Source: Diadema setosum
Taxonomy: Eukaryota > Echinodermata > Echinoidea > Diadematoida > Diadematidae
Assembly (NCBI RefSeq): GCF_964275005.1
Contig: NC_092685.1
Location: forward strand, 31,734,866-31,798,865
Reading direction: 5' to 3'
Length of the DNA: 64,000 nucleotides
Shown: positions 1-11,213 of the stretch, piece by piece
Layout: each line of letters opens with the position of its first letter
Numbering within the stretch: position 1 is the stretch's first letter
Translations under genes and position numbers: made by a program
Notes under the pieces: model-generated
Database searches by the model: none
What the model was told of the DNA's origin: nothing
The model's input: only the letters and a program-made list of their open reading frames with translations

Positions 1-131
1 GCTCTGCGTGCCCCCGTATAGCGCGTGTACCCCACAAACCTGTTGGCCGGCGAGTGGAGCGAGCCCGGCTCGCTCCACTCGCCGGCCAACAGGCTTGTGG
101 GGTAAACGCGCTATACGGGGGCACGCAGAGC
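1..131. repeat. 131-bp near-perfect palindrome
   Basis: Bases 1-65 are the reverse complement of 67-131 around a single central base at 66, with about two mismatches (GTGTACCCC against GGGGTAAAC). The arms are GC-rich. It may continue to the left of the window. It could be a hairpin-type MITE core, a cruciform, or a fold-back assembly artefact at a contig edge; the sequence alone does not decide. Confidence 0.9.
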
Positions 132-301
132 GAGTCGCCTTGTTTAAAGGCTAGGGCCAGCCAGAAAGTATTAACTTATCAACCAACCACAGCAACATAA
201 ACATCAAATCATCTGTTCTATTATCATTTACATAGACAGTTATGCTTATATTCATCCGTAGTGCCTAGCTGCTAGAACCTTTTGATGTAGGGTCTACATG
301 T

Positions 302-483
302 CAGGGGCGGATCCAGGAATTCCGTAAGGGGGGGGGGGGGAGGCGCCTTTACAAGATTAAAGGGGCGGGGTTAAAGGGGCGCACGCCAACCCCGCCCCTC
401 CTTTTTTTAATTTCTTTTGTTTCAACAATAAAATTGGGGGCGCGCGCCCGGTGCACTCCCCCCCCCCCCCGGATCCGCCACTG
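302..483. mobile_element. MITE with CAGTGGCGGATCC-type inverted ends
   Basis: The element begins CAGGGGCGGATCC and ends GGATCCGCCACTG, so its ends are inverted repeats. It is flanked by a short direct repeat CATGT. The interior holds G and C homopolymer runs and a self-complementary GGGGCGGGG/CCCCGCCCC core. It is 182 bp with no coding capacity, so it is non-autonomous. A second member of the family lies at 9026-10194. The class (hAT-like or other) is not settled because the target duplications are 5-6 bp. Confidence 0.75.
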
Positions 484-2206
484 CATGTCTACTACATGAA
501 GCAAAATCAAAATCTTTATCATCATCACCATCATCATCAACTCATCAGCAGTGACCACCTTGACGTCGAAATAATAATTACTCGTACGGCGATCCATACA
601 ATGAGAGTAACCACGGATGACGGCACGGACGGTCACATACGATTTTGCACAACCACCGCACGAGCGAGGATCCACGAGTAGGTACGATGGCGGGAGTACG
701 AACGACTACACACACAGCATGCAGTAACATCAGAATGTACGCACATGTACCTAACCAAAGATTTAGAAGCTTCGATCGTACGCAGGCAGTACATCAACCG
801 GAGTTATTTTTCGTGAAGAGGAGAAGCCCAGTCGATCGACGGAATTCTTGACACACTGCTTCTTATGGACGACCAAAAGAAACTACCATCTAGTCGTAAA
901 TCTTCACATTCGAATCAACAAGGTTTGTGAATACATAGCGGGGCGGGGCCCAGCAGGGCATGTACATGTAGATGATGATTCTACCAGTGTTTCTACAGTT
1001 AGACTTGTCAACAAGCACGCTCCCTCTGCTGGCGACCTGAGTGCGAGCTCCGCGAGCGAGCGATTCTCGGGCGGGAGCTCCGGGCTTACCGGTGCTCGGA
1101 TCTCGGCTCGCGGTCACACACTCCAGCCCAGCCCGCGCCGCGTTGCCACTGAGCCAACAGTGATGTAAACTTTATAGACTGTCACCCGTAGTGAATGGGC
1201 TGGGCTGAGTTTCACGACGCTGCCTTCAAATAAATACTAGGCCTAATGCCAAAAAACCCCCGCATAATTCTTATACAATGCTTTATACAGTTTGTCATTA
1301 AATTTAACCAATTTATTATAAAATGAAATTCAGTTGAACTTGCCATGGGCATGGATGGTAATTGGGTGATGACGCAGCGCAGTGCCACTGCCAGCCAGTA
1401 GTGCATGGTGACGACACCACCACTGGCCACAATGCACAAACCACTGCCAGATGTATACAGAAAAAACAACAAAGAAGAACCATCTGTTTTTGGTCGTTTA
1501 GCATCAATTGACTTGAAGAGTGAATCTGTGCTCTTCCATGCCATAGAAATCCAAGGATGGATGTGAACCTATCATGGCCTCCTTGGGTATCCTTGCTTGA
1601 TGATATTCACAATCACATCTCTATGAGTATGATCTGTGTTTATTATTAAAAATATGAAAGTTTACTAATACAATAGGGGCTCTCTTGATCCCCATTGCTG
1701 GTTGAGAGAGTGGCATGACACTCGTGGCGGATGCCTGAGCTTTAATATATAGAGTTTCCAGTTATTCCGATTGAGTGGCCATTAGATTATCATTCACACT
1801 TTGGTATTTGGGTTCATAACTGCACGTGTATGCACTGTAACGCAAGCCATATCTTCACAGGAAACTTGTACAAAAAGAGTTGAAAGTAGTACTAGTAGGG
1901 AGTGAGATGACAATCTGCAAGTGCATCATAACAAAACAAAATAGAATATATAAAATGGGCTATTATATACTTGCGAGGTTTACAAGGTTCCCTTTGAATA
2001 ATCTGATACGTGATGATAATGCAGCTAATAATTGCATATAATTAGGAAGGTTGAACATTCTGACATTTGGTAATGTGAAAGAAACCTGCTGTGTAATTCT
2101 GTCACTGTCATCCAATATGTCAGAGAGGGGAACAAAATTAAACGAAATAAAGTGCAAAATCCGAGAAGAGGGGTAAGAGTCTTGACCATTTCATTGAATA
2201 CTTCAG
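484..2206. other. CINP: No gene assigned; probably holds the missing first CINP exon
   Basis: No recognisable protein is encoded here. A GC- and CpG-richer stretch at about 1020-1160 contrasts with the AT-rich surroundings and could mark a promoter or first exon. The downstream CINP exon needs a preceding exon that ends with one base of a split codon. I could not identify that exon or its start codon with confidence. Confidence 0.35.
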
Positions 2207-5200
2207 ATGGTAGTCGGTCGTCACAGTCCTCTCAGCATCAGCTTCAGGGCAGTGCAAGGGTCATCAAGGATCACTGTGCAGACTGGCACAACCACATCGA
2301 GAAGTGGAACACCCTGAATGACCGCGGCCTTGATATCATCAACAAGATCATCAACCTTCAACTCCAAGTGAAAGAGTAAGGAAAGACAGGAAATAGATTC
2401 AAATGAAATTATTGATTTATAAGCAGGAAAGAAATGCATTGTTGTTTCATTTGTGTTTATTTGTTTTCATTTGATACACAATAATTGCATAAATCAGGCA
2501 AATGAAAATTGAAATACTTTCATACTTTCATTAGTCACTTGAAAACAGATTTTCACTCTTCATGATACAAAGGTCATTTCCACACACACACAAAAATCAA
2601 TTCAAGCAAATTACATCATGTCATTCCTCATTACCCCCCCCCCAACAACAAAATATGGTTTTCACTCACACATGCACGTGTGTATGTGTGTGTGTGTGTG
2701 TGTGTGTATGTGTGTGTTAAAGATTATCTATGATTTGCAGACAGTTGAGCTGACCATCACTTTGAAAATCTAATTTGCTCAAGCCATTTCAGCATTACCA
2801 CACCCGCACCCAACCAAAGGAGAAATAATATGTATGATTCATACCCACTGGTATATCTACTAATACTCTATTTGGAATGTAAGAAGAGCAGGTGATCACA
2901 GTCATGAGATTTTTGTTTAAAATAGTTTCATGCACTATAATAAGATTGAAAATTCAGTCTCTAGTTCTTTGTCCTGTCTACATTTCTCATTGCAAGTAGA
3001 ATGGTCAACACATTAACATGATATGATGTAAGGAGAATCCTATGTAGATGAGTAATAAGGTTTGGCTGTTAATGTTTACTGTTGGCTTATTAACTGATGC
3101 TGCATGCTCTTTAAGATATTTTGTTGCTGTGTTTTCTGTCAAGCAGAGCGGAGGCAGAAAATGTGCCACATGGACTGCATGCGGAATATCCAAAGACTGA
3201 TAGAATACCGGATGGTGTGGAGAACCTCTGTCAACAGCTGACCGATATCCACGCTGCTCTGGTGAGAAACAGAAGAGAGAGAGAGAAAAAAAAAATAAAG
3301 ACAAAACAAAGCACAATGGGCTTTGGTTCAACTAAAAAAAAAAAGTCAAAATGGGCTCCCTCATCACTGGAATAATTTCATATCCCCTCTTCTTTGGACA
3401 AGTACTGTAATCATTTTCTGTAGTTTTGTTTGTACTTGTAGTATCTTCAGGTCTTTTATGCCTCACTGTCAGAGGTAAACGGCACGGAAGGGTTTTTTTT
3501 TTTCCTTTTCTCCTACCCTCTTGTTTACGGTGGGCTATTGTCTAGGTAGAAACAATTTTTAGGCCAGCAGCTGGCGAGATCGAGGTTGCAAGCTGCACCC
3601 TTCTCGCAGCGCGGGAAGAAATGCTTGGCTGGGTTTCCCGCGGATTTTGTTATGATTCATTTGGTTATCAATAAAGGCCGCACCCCGGTATTTGGATAAG
3701 GATAATGTAAGTGACAGTGAGTAGTCAAATTACAGGTTAATTATTATCGTATTGGTATGGGAGTGAAAGGTTAGAATTAAGGGAATCGCACTGATTGGCG
3801 AGTGATAATGTATGCAAGATTAAGACCGAGAGAGGGAGCGTGAGAGAAGATAAATAGCTGTGAAGGAGGAAAATGAGAAGAGAAACTAATTGTAACAGGG
3901 AGTTTGATGAGGTTGATTTAATCTAATAAATTCAGTGGCAGATTTGATTTAAGTATATAAGCAGATAATTTATTTATGTTGTGTTGCGTTATGATGACAT
4001 CTGTCAGAAAACACAGAACCCGCAGCGGAATTAAAAGTGTGTTTATTGCATTTTGAATCCAAAACAAAAATCTTCACGCTGTGTTATTTACGTGGTCTAT
4101 ACTAAAGTAGCGCAGTAAGTTCCCCCTGACACTCACTCATAATGTGGTGTGGGAGGGAGGATACACTCTTTTTGTGTTTTGGTTGTATACCCGTCCATCT
4201 ATCTAGCCATGTGTCCAATGATTATTTCTAGTTGTCACAATGGCATGAGAACAGGGTGAGATCTGTATGGCTTGGTGTGCGACCATATGAAGGTATTCTG
4301 GTGATATTTGGGGTCATTGGTTCCAAAGTAAAAGATATAGATAGGATGTTACCTGTAAGTAAAGTGTAGAGAAAGTGCAGGCATTTGAGTAAATGAATGG
4401 GTACCCTTTGAGGCAGATTGTATAATTGCATGGGCATCTGATAAAGAAGAAATGCAAATGAGGATGGTAGGATAAAGCATCAAACAAAAAGATGATCAAC
4501 ATGTAGCTGACTTGTGGTGATAGTGCTGACTATGTAGCATTGCATTCTGATCATAGAAAGATTGATAGCTTGTCATGTCATCTGAAATTATGAGGAAGGT
4601 AATTGTTTGATTTACATCTGTAATATATTGATTGTTTAAATGCTTTTGTAAACCTGAGATTTGGCCATGTCAAGGCTAGAAGGACCAGGAAGCTATAGCT
4701 TGAGATGCTTTGCACATTTACCAGTTCTTCAAAAATTGTGTGGCCCATGCCATGATCTTGGTAATGTTGTGATGCCAAGCATAAGACAACCACTGTCATT
4801 TTATGATGGGTCCAGCACACAGTAAAAATGGTCATGGCCACATCACAGTAAGAAGTTGGGTCTAAACACCCCCCCCCCCCAAAAAAAAAGAGAGAATAAT
4901 AATGATAATAAATGCCAGGTACTGCCTATGCCTGAAAGATTATCCTGTTGTAAGTTCTCACAAGTAACTCTTACGATTGTAAAAAGTTGGTCATAGAAAA
5001 ACAGAGCAGGGGAAAAAAAAAGCAAACTACATTATGTCATGTGACTGCCTTTTAACCAATCATGTTGCAAGAATCTATACATTTTTGGGCCAGACTGTAA
5101 TGAATCTGTGATGTGGTATCCCCTTCCTAGGTCACCTTAATGGGCAAGATGAAGGCCATAACGAAACATTTCAGAGGAGTTGAGCAGCTGGAACGAAAGA

Positions 5201-7394
5201 AGAGCACATCCCCCGAGCCTCTCTTTGCTACATGGAGTGTCAGCAAGTTTGGTGAGAATGCAATTCTTCCAGATCATCAGATGCCTGTATTTGGTGACTG
5301 TGACAAAATTTGATCCGGTGTAAGATTCCTAAGATTACTGTGAATGCATGGGTCACTGGTGTACCGGTCATTAGTGTACCAGTATTAGCATTAGGCTTGT
5401 TGATTTATGTATGTACTCATATTCATGATGGATGTGTTTTTGTTTGTTTGGTTTTTTTTTTTATGCCTCTGCCACGAAGTGGTGCCGGAGGCATTATGTT
5501 TTCGGGTTGTCCGTCCGTCCGTCCGTCCGTCCGTAATGAATTTTGTGGACAAGGTAACTATCAAAACCTGTTGAGGTATCCTAATGAAACTTGGCATGTA
5601 TGTGTATTAGGGGGTGAAGTTGTGCCTATCAACTTTTGGGTGCACATGCTCAAGGTCAAAGGTCAAAAGGTCAAGGTCAAATACATAAAATTTCACTATT
5701 TCCACCATATCTATTGAATGCCTGAAGATATTTTCTTGAAACTTAGTGTATACATGTATTACCCAATCAAGATTCTCTGGTGAAAGTTTGGGTCATGAGG
5801 TCAAAGGTCAAAGGTCAAAAGGTCAGGGTCAAATACATGAAATTTCACTATTTTCGCCATATCTATTGAATGCCTGAAGATATTTTCTTGAAACTTAGTG
5901 TATACATGTATTACCCAATCAAGATTCTCTGGTGAAAGTTTGGGTCATGAGGTCAAAGGTCAAAGGTCAAAAGGTCAAGTAAAAGTATCAAAACTTCTTT
6001 TTTTTCTCCGTGCCTTGGAAAATTGTTCAAGGTATCTTCATGGAACATAGTATATACATGTACTGACTGGAAGTGATTATCTAGAGAATGTAGGGTTCAT
6101 GGGGTCAAAGGTCAGGGGTCAAAGGTCAAGTGCAACACTTCAAAATTTTACTATTTCCCTCATATTTATGCAATGCCAGCAGGGTTATTATTTTTTTACA
6201 CTTGGTGTATGCATGTGTAACCTAATAGAAATTCTTTGGAAAGTTTTTTTTTTTTTTCTTCTTTTTTTTGCCTCAAAGGTCAAATGGTCAAAGATCAAGT
6301 GAAAGTGCTGAACTAACTTTTTCCTCCATATCTCGAAGTGGCTCAAGTTATCTTGAAACTTAGTACATATTATGCATGTTCTACCTGAAAGTGATTATCT
6401 TATGAATTTTAGGGTCAAGGGCCAGATGAAAATGGTAACAATTTACTATTCAATTCAGAAATTGCACTTTTTCTCCACACCTGTACCTTGAAAATTACTC
6501 AATGCCTAAATGTATGAATGGGTCAAAGTCAAGTTAAAGTCCTTAAATCCCTAGATACATGCTCTCCTATTCATCCAATTAAACCTAGGTCAAGGAAGAT
6601 GAACATTCAACACATTTGTGACAAACTTGTCATTTCAATATTTTGCCAATTTTGTGAAAATGTAATCACACATTGTCCACATGTACTATCTAGACCTATT
6701 GGGAAAATCATGCATTATGGCGGAGGCATACCAGTCGCCAAAGCGACATTTCTAGTTTCTTAATGACCTTGTTGCAAGATTCAGTTTACCACTTAAAGTA
6801 TATCATGAAGAAACCCCAAGTCTTATTTAGTATTGTCCATATTCATGTATGACACAGTACCAGTCTGTCCAGTATATGCTTCTTACATGTAGGCATATTG
6901 CAAATAGTGTGGTGCGTTGCCATTGAATTCTATTCATTCATTTATACATGCTATGGACAATAAATGATTGAAATGAAATGAAATGAAATGAAATGAAATG
7001 ATAGTACCACTGAAATTCATGCACACTGTGTGATACACTTGGACGAGGATGTCATGAGCTGGCTGCACAACACAGTTGTAAAGATTTTCAAAATGAGGCA
7101 GACTTCTTTGGAAGCTTCAGAATACAATTGATTTTAATGGAGATATTCTGCAGTCCCCACATTATTCTTGAAATGTCTGATTATCACTTTGAAACAGTGA
7201 CAGCTTCAGAAGAACTGCAGCTCATGTACGAACAGGAGTTGGAGGTGAAGAGGACGATTGTGGAGGATGTTGCTCACCACGAGGACCGGGACACCTTGAT
7301 GACGTACTCCTCTTGTTGGCTGCACCAACCTTACATTCTGGACCATGCCACAATCGTCCTTGAGAGTATGCTGATGGAGACGGGTTTTAGGTGA
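2207..7394 (+). CDS. CINP: CINP, cyclin-dependent kinase 2-interacting protein (first exon not found)
   Basis: Four exons join in frame: 2207-2375, 3147-3261, 5131-5251 and 7198-7394 (stop TGA). Acceptors end in AG and donors are GTAAGG, GTGAGA and GTGAGA; the split codons match at each join. The product is about 199 residues, against about 212 in human CINP, lacking only a short N-terminus. Matching stretches from memory of human CINP include the ADWHN...KWNTLND block in the first exon, the LCQQL helix, the LFATWSVSKF block and the C-terminal WLHQPY...LESMLMETG. In vertebrates CINP binds CDK2/cyclin and Cdc7 and acts in replication and in ATR-ATRIP checkpoint signalling in the nucleus. It is mostly helical with no catalytic motif. 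The first intron-exon boundary (AG at 2205-2206) is the least certain. The gene runs toward ZNF839 on the other strand. Confidence 0.9.
2679..2716. repeat. (TG)n microsatellite
   Basis: An imperfect TG dinucleotide tract lies in a CINP intron. Confidence 0.8.
5463..6756. mobile_element. GTCCGTCC / AGGTCA repeat element, copy 1
   Basis: It begins ATGCCTCTGCC and ends near GGCGGAGGCATACC...TCTAG, so the ends are short inverted repeats. After the left end come a hairpin (GCCACGAAGTGGTGCCGG), a tandem GTCC tract at about 5509-5534, and roughly 160-bp units with AAACTTAGTGTATACATG that recur in tandem (about 5655-5830 and 5830-5990). Each unit ends in AGGTCA half-site arrays. No protein is encoded, so it is non-autonomous. 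It sits in the last CINP intron. A second copy lies at 9110-10113. Confidence 0.8.
6900..7005 (+). repeat. Possible SINE/LINE tail ending in (AAATG)n
   Basis: A GGACAATAAATGATTG motif is followed by five or more ATGAA units. Such pentamer tails are typical of 3' ends of some non-LTR retrotransposons. The body of the element upstream is not recognised, so this is a tentative call. Confidence 0.35.
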
Positions 7395-7660
7395 CACGGT
7401 CCTTTTTGATTGTGTTAACAACGGTGACATTTTACATCTCAGGCTGTGCGTGTTCATGTTGTTGACTTCTGTCATTTACTGCTCTGCGCACCGGGGACTC
7501 TTGTTGAGCTTCCTAGTAACCAGACAACAATCATGTCATGTGGACTCCTCCATATTGTCCAGTAGCATACCTGTACGAATTCTATGTTGATCCAGAATGG
7601 TGTGCTAACTCTGTGATGATATAAAATAAGAGGTGGACTAATTTGTTGGTACCTAACTCA

Positions 7661-8228
7661 TTAAAGGACAAGTTCACCTTCATTAACATAAGGATTGAGA
7701 GAATGTAGCAATATTAGTAGAACACATCATTCAAAGTTTGAGGAAAATCGGACAATCCGTTCAAAAGTTATGAATTTTTGAAGTTTTTGTGCAGTCACCG
7801 TTGGATGAGAAGACTACTGCAGTGTATGATGTCACATGCGTACAACAATATAAGGAAAATATAAAGAGAATTTCACAAAATTTCATCTTTTGAAAAAAAG
7901 TACACATTCCCTTGACTCATTACTGACATATGTTATGGGTAATATTATTCTCATCGCCTTTAGAAAGAGGCAAGTCAAGTGCTCTTTTATTATGCGAAAA
8001 AAGTGAAAATATGTTGAATTTTCTTTACATTTTCTTTATACTGTTGTACTCATATGACATCACAAGCCTTAGTAGTCTCCTCATCCAGCGGTTCCAATAC
8101 AAAAGTTTTAAAAATTCATAACTTTTGCATCGATTGTCCAATTTTCCTCAAACTTTCACTGATGTGTTCTACAAATATTGCTGCATTCTCTTAATCCTTA
8201 TGTTAATGAAGGTGAACTTGTCCTTTAA
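7661..8228. mobile_element. TTAA-flanked MITE, AGGACAAG family, copy 1
   Basis: The left end is TTAA-AGGACAAGTTCACC and the right end GGTGAACTTGTCCT-TTAA, giving long inverted repeats. Much of the 568 bp is self-complementary (for example CAAAAGTTATGAATTTTT against AAAAATTCATAACTTTTG). All four good copies in the window are bounded by TTAA, which supports a TTAA target. It lies just after the CINP stop codon and before AATAAA at about 8759, so it may be part of the CINP 3' UTR. Confidence 0.85.
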
Positions 8229-9025
8229 AGTGACATTAATGTGTGGCAGTATGTCATTGTCAAGATTAAGCAAACTTCAAAGTCATAACTGGTTTTTGTC
8301 CATGGATATGTAAATCTTGCCTTCAAGATGCAGCGATTTTCTTCAAAGCTCCCAGAATTTCTCACAGATTTGGGAACATCCATGCCATGCTATTCTTGTG
8401 TCACCCACTTTCTTGCCAAAAAAAAAAAAAGAGAGGATTCAGACCTGCGAGTAACCTGCATTCTGAATCTGAAGGTCGGCTTAGCTCACAAAAAGGAAAG
8501 CAAAAATGCAGCCAAATAATGTGTGTTTAATCTCAAAGAAGTACAACACCTTTGTACTGTGTGTTGTTACATAGCAATGCGACATTTGTACCTTGGGTGT
8601 TCTTAGAGGAGAAAGGATATAAGGAAAGCTCCATGAAAGGATGATGAACATCTTGTGGAAAATATGCTGAGTGTTTGATGGGCTGGAAAGAGGGATTGCA
8701 TTTATTTTTACCATGAAGAAAATAGAACACTTACTAGATATACACATTAAACCAAGTATCAATAAAGATACAATGTGTACATTTCCCATTTCAGTGTTAC
8801 GCTGTGTTTCTTTCACTATTGTACTGACAATAAAACAAGTGCAGTTTGACCTCTGTGTGACTCTTTGTTATTATGACATCACAACACGAGTGACTGAAGA
8901 GTGATGCTAAAATGAGGTGATTTTGTATTGCTGGCCAGAATTTAAACTGCCGCCATTCATATACGTATGATGTGCATTTTTGTCTTGTCATACCTGGAAG
9001 CAGTCAACTATTTATGTGAGATGAG
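8229..9025. other. No gene; candidate CINP poly(A) signals
   Basis: No coding exon is seen. AATAAA occurs at about 8759 (ATCAATAAAGAT) and about 8831 (GACAATAAAAC). Either could end the CINP transcript, about 1.4 kb after the stop. This is motif-level evidence only. Confidence 0.35.
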
Positions 9026-10194
9026 CAGGGGCGGATCCAGGAATTCTTTAAAGGGGAGGCGCCTTTTCAAAATTAAAGGGGGTGCACACAGCCCCCCCCC
9101 CCCATTTTTATGCCTCTGCCAACGAAGTGGCCGGAGGCATTATGTTTTCGGGTCGTCCGTCCGTACGTCCTTCCGTCCGTACGTCCGTCTGTACGTACGT
9201 CCGTCCCGTTTTGTTTTTGTCGATATCTCAAGAACCGTGTGGTGGTTTTACATCAAACTTGGTATGAGGGTATATCCTGGGGGGATAATACTTTGTTTGG
9301 ATTTTAGGGTCACGGGGTCAAAGGTCAAAGGTCACAGGTTATTTTGTGAAAAAAAGTTAAAATTCATGTTTTTCTCCATATCTCGCAAATGTTTCAAGGT
9401 ATCTTCATGGAACTTAGTATATATGCTTGTTCCAATGGGCAGTGATTATCTAGGGAAGTTGGGGGTCATGGTTCAAAGGTCAGGGGTCAAAGGTCAAGGT
9501 CAACTCCTCAAAATATCACTACTTTCCTTTATGCAATGCCTGAAGGTTTTTGGTTTTTTTTTTACTTGATGTATGCATGTATTACCCAATATATATTCTG
9601 TGGGAAGTTTCTTGCCAAAAGGTCAAAGGTCAAGTGAAAGTGCTGAATTGTACTTTTTTCTCCATATCTCAAAAGTAACTCAAGGTACATGTATCATCAT
9701 GAAACTTCCATATTTATGCATGTTCAACCTAACAGTGATTCTCTTTGGAACTGTGAGGTCAAAGGTCAAAGGCCAGGTTTAGATAAAGCTATTTTCCCAT
9801 TTGATACTGAAATTATACTTTTTCTCAATACCTTGAAAATTACTCAATGCATAAACTTATAAAAGGGTCAAAAGTCAAGTAGAAATCATCAGTTCCCCAA
9901 ATACCTGCACTCTGACATTTTAATCATTCATCCAATTGAACCTAGTTCTAGGAGAGTGAACATTCAGCACATTTGTGGCAAACCTGTCATTTTAATATTT
10001 TGCCAATTGTGTGAAACTGTCATCACACATTGTCAAGATATTGTACTATAGACCTATTAGGAGAACCATGCATTATGGTGGAGGCATATCAGTCGCCGTA
10101 GCGATATCTCTAGTTTTCTTTTTATTTCTTTTGTTTTCACCAAAAATAAAGAGGGGGTGTGCGCCCGGTGCGCCCCCCTCTGGATCCACCACTG
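9026..10194. mobile_element. CAGGGGCGGATCC MITE, split by an inserted second element
   Basis: The outer element begins CAGGGGCGGATCCAGG at 9026 and ends GGATCCACCACTG at 10194, with a 6-bp direct duplication GATGAG on both sides (9020-9025 and 10195-10200). Its left part (9026-9109) and right part (10114-10194) correspond to the two halves of the intact copy at 302-483. The 1-kb insert between them is a GTCCGTCC/AGGTCA element, so the order of insertion is clear. Confidence 0.8.
9110..10113. mobile_element. GTCCGTCC / AGGTCA repeat element, copy 2 (nested)
   Basis: It starts ATGCCTCTGCC and ends GGAGGCATATCAGTCGCC...TCTAG, like the copy at 5463-6756, but with fewer internal repeat units. It contains GTCCGTCC/GTACGTCC tandem bases at about 9157-9206 and several AGGTCA direct-repeat clusters (about 9310-9335, 9475-9505, 9755-9775). 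It is inserted in the T-rich middle of the outer MITE. Confidence 0.8.
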
Positions 10195-10733
10195 GATGAG
10201 GATACTCTTCTAGCTCTTCTCCTCATCTGGCTGTTTTATTTCTTGTTCCCTGTTCTGGAATAGAGTATGATGTATAGTGTGTGTTTACCTAGCTGCATTA
10301 ACCAAAAATTGCAGATGATGCAATTTGTATGATGGCCACACAAAATGATTCCTATTATACCCCCTTATACACTTCGTGTATGTGGGGATATAGATATTGA
10401 GACCCTACAATAGTCATTCATATAACACACACACACACACACACACACTGCTTTTCTTGTGTTTGAACACATCAATCTTCAGGCTTCCATATATGCGCTG
10501 ACAAAGTCACTGACGAAGTCATAAGTTGGAACCAGGACATTGATCAGGGTCTATTCTATGCTGGCAAAGTTTGCAATGATGGCAGGGCATGGCCAGGGAC
10601 ATTGCAAATGTTTTAGATGATGTGTTGTGAATCATAGTGAGTCTTTTTTTTTTTAGGGGGGGGGGGGGACGGGGGATAGATGCATGATAAGGACATAAAT
10701 GAACCATTTCATTTGCATACATGTGATTTTATG
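10195..10733. other. No gene; simple repeats only
   Basis: The stretch contains an (AC)n tract at about 10427-10448 and a T-run followed by a G-run at about 10646-10669. I see no exon or element boundary. Confidence 0.5.
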
Positions 10734-10947
10734 TACTGTACGAGCTGAAATTTTCGCGGTGGTTTTATTTTCGCGAATTTTGCGAATCGCCTTTGAACCG
10801 CGAAAATAACAACATGCGAAAATAACAACGTGCGAATAGATAAGTACAGTTAGACCTCGCAACCGCAAAATTAACAACACATGAAAATGTCCTCCTAGTA
10901 GCAATTCGTGAAAATATCTGTACGCAAAAATTTCAGCTCGTACAGTA
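10734..10947. mobile_element. MITE with TACTGTACGAGCTGAAATTT ends
   Basis: The left end TACTGTACGAGCTGAAATTT is matched by AAATTTCAGCTCGTACAGTA on the right, a perfect 20-bp inverted repeat. The interior has repeated TTCGCG/CGCGAA motifs. The 214-bp element has no coding capacity. It is related in style to the TACTGTAAAAGTG family elsewhere in the window but has different ends. Confidence 0.85.
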
Positions 10948-11107
10948 TCATATCACTATGGGGAAAAAATAAACCTACAGTGTTATCTGTTTCTCCATCT
11001 TGATGAATCTCCTACCATTGTGTATGACATCATTCTTCTTATAGTCCACCACGATTCAGAGTCGAGTTTCTTTTTGTCAATACTGGTCATATAAAAGCAT
11101 TAATATG

Positions 11108-11139
<32 letters not shown>

Positions 11140-11164
11140 CTGTGTCTGTGTCTGTATCTGTGTG
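11108..11164. repeat. (GT)n microsatellite
   Basis: A pure GT run is followed by GTCTGTGTCTGT variants. It lies about 50 bp before the retrotransposon. Confidence 0.8.
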
Positions 11165-11213
11165 CATGTGACAGAACATTTGTGTATGAATCCGAAATTT
11201 GTCTTGTATCATG

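Noticed and set aside
848-1168. 106-residue frame near the CpG-rich stretch as CINP N-terminus
   Set aside because: It does not resemble the CINP N-terminus, and its end cannot be shown to splice in phase to 2207.
2117-2175. ATG at 2117 as the CINP first exon, ending at a GTAAGAG donor
   Set aside because: It would leave an intron of only about 30 bases before the next exon and is in the wrong frame for direct read-through.
5509-5534. GTCC tandem tracts considered as CRISPR-like or telomere-like repeats
   Set aside because: The units are contiguous 4-bp repeats without spacers, in known-style interspersed elements of an animal genome.
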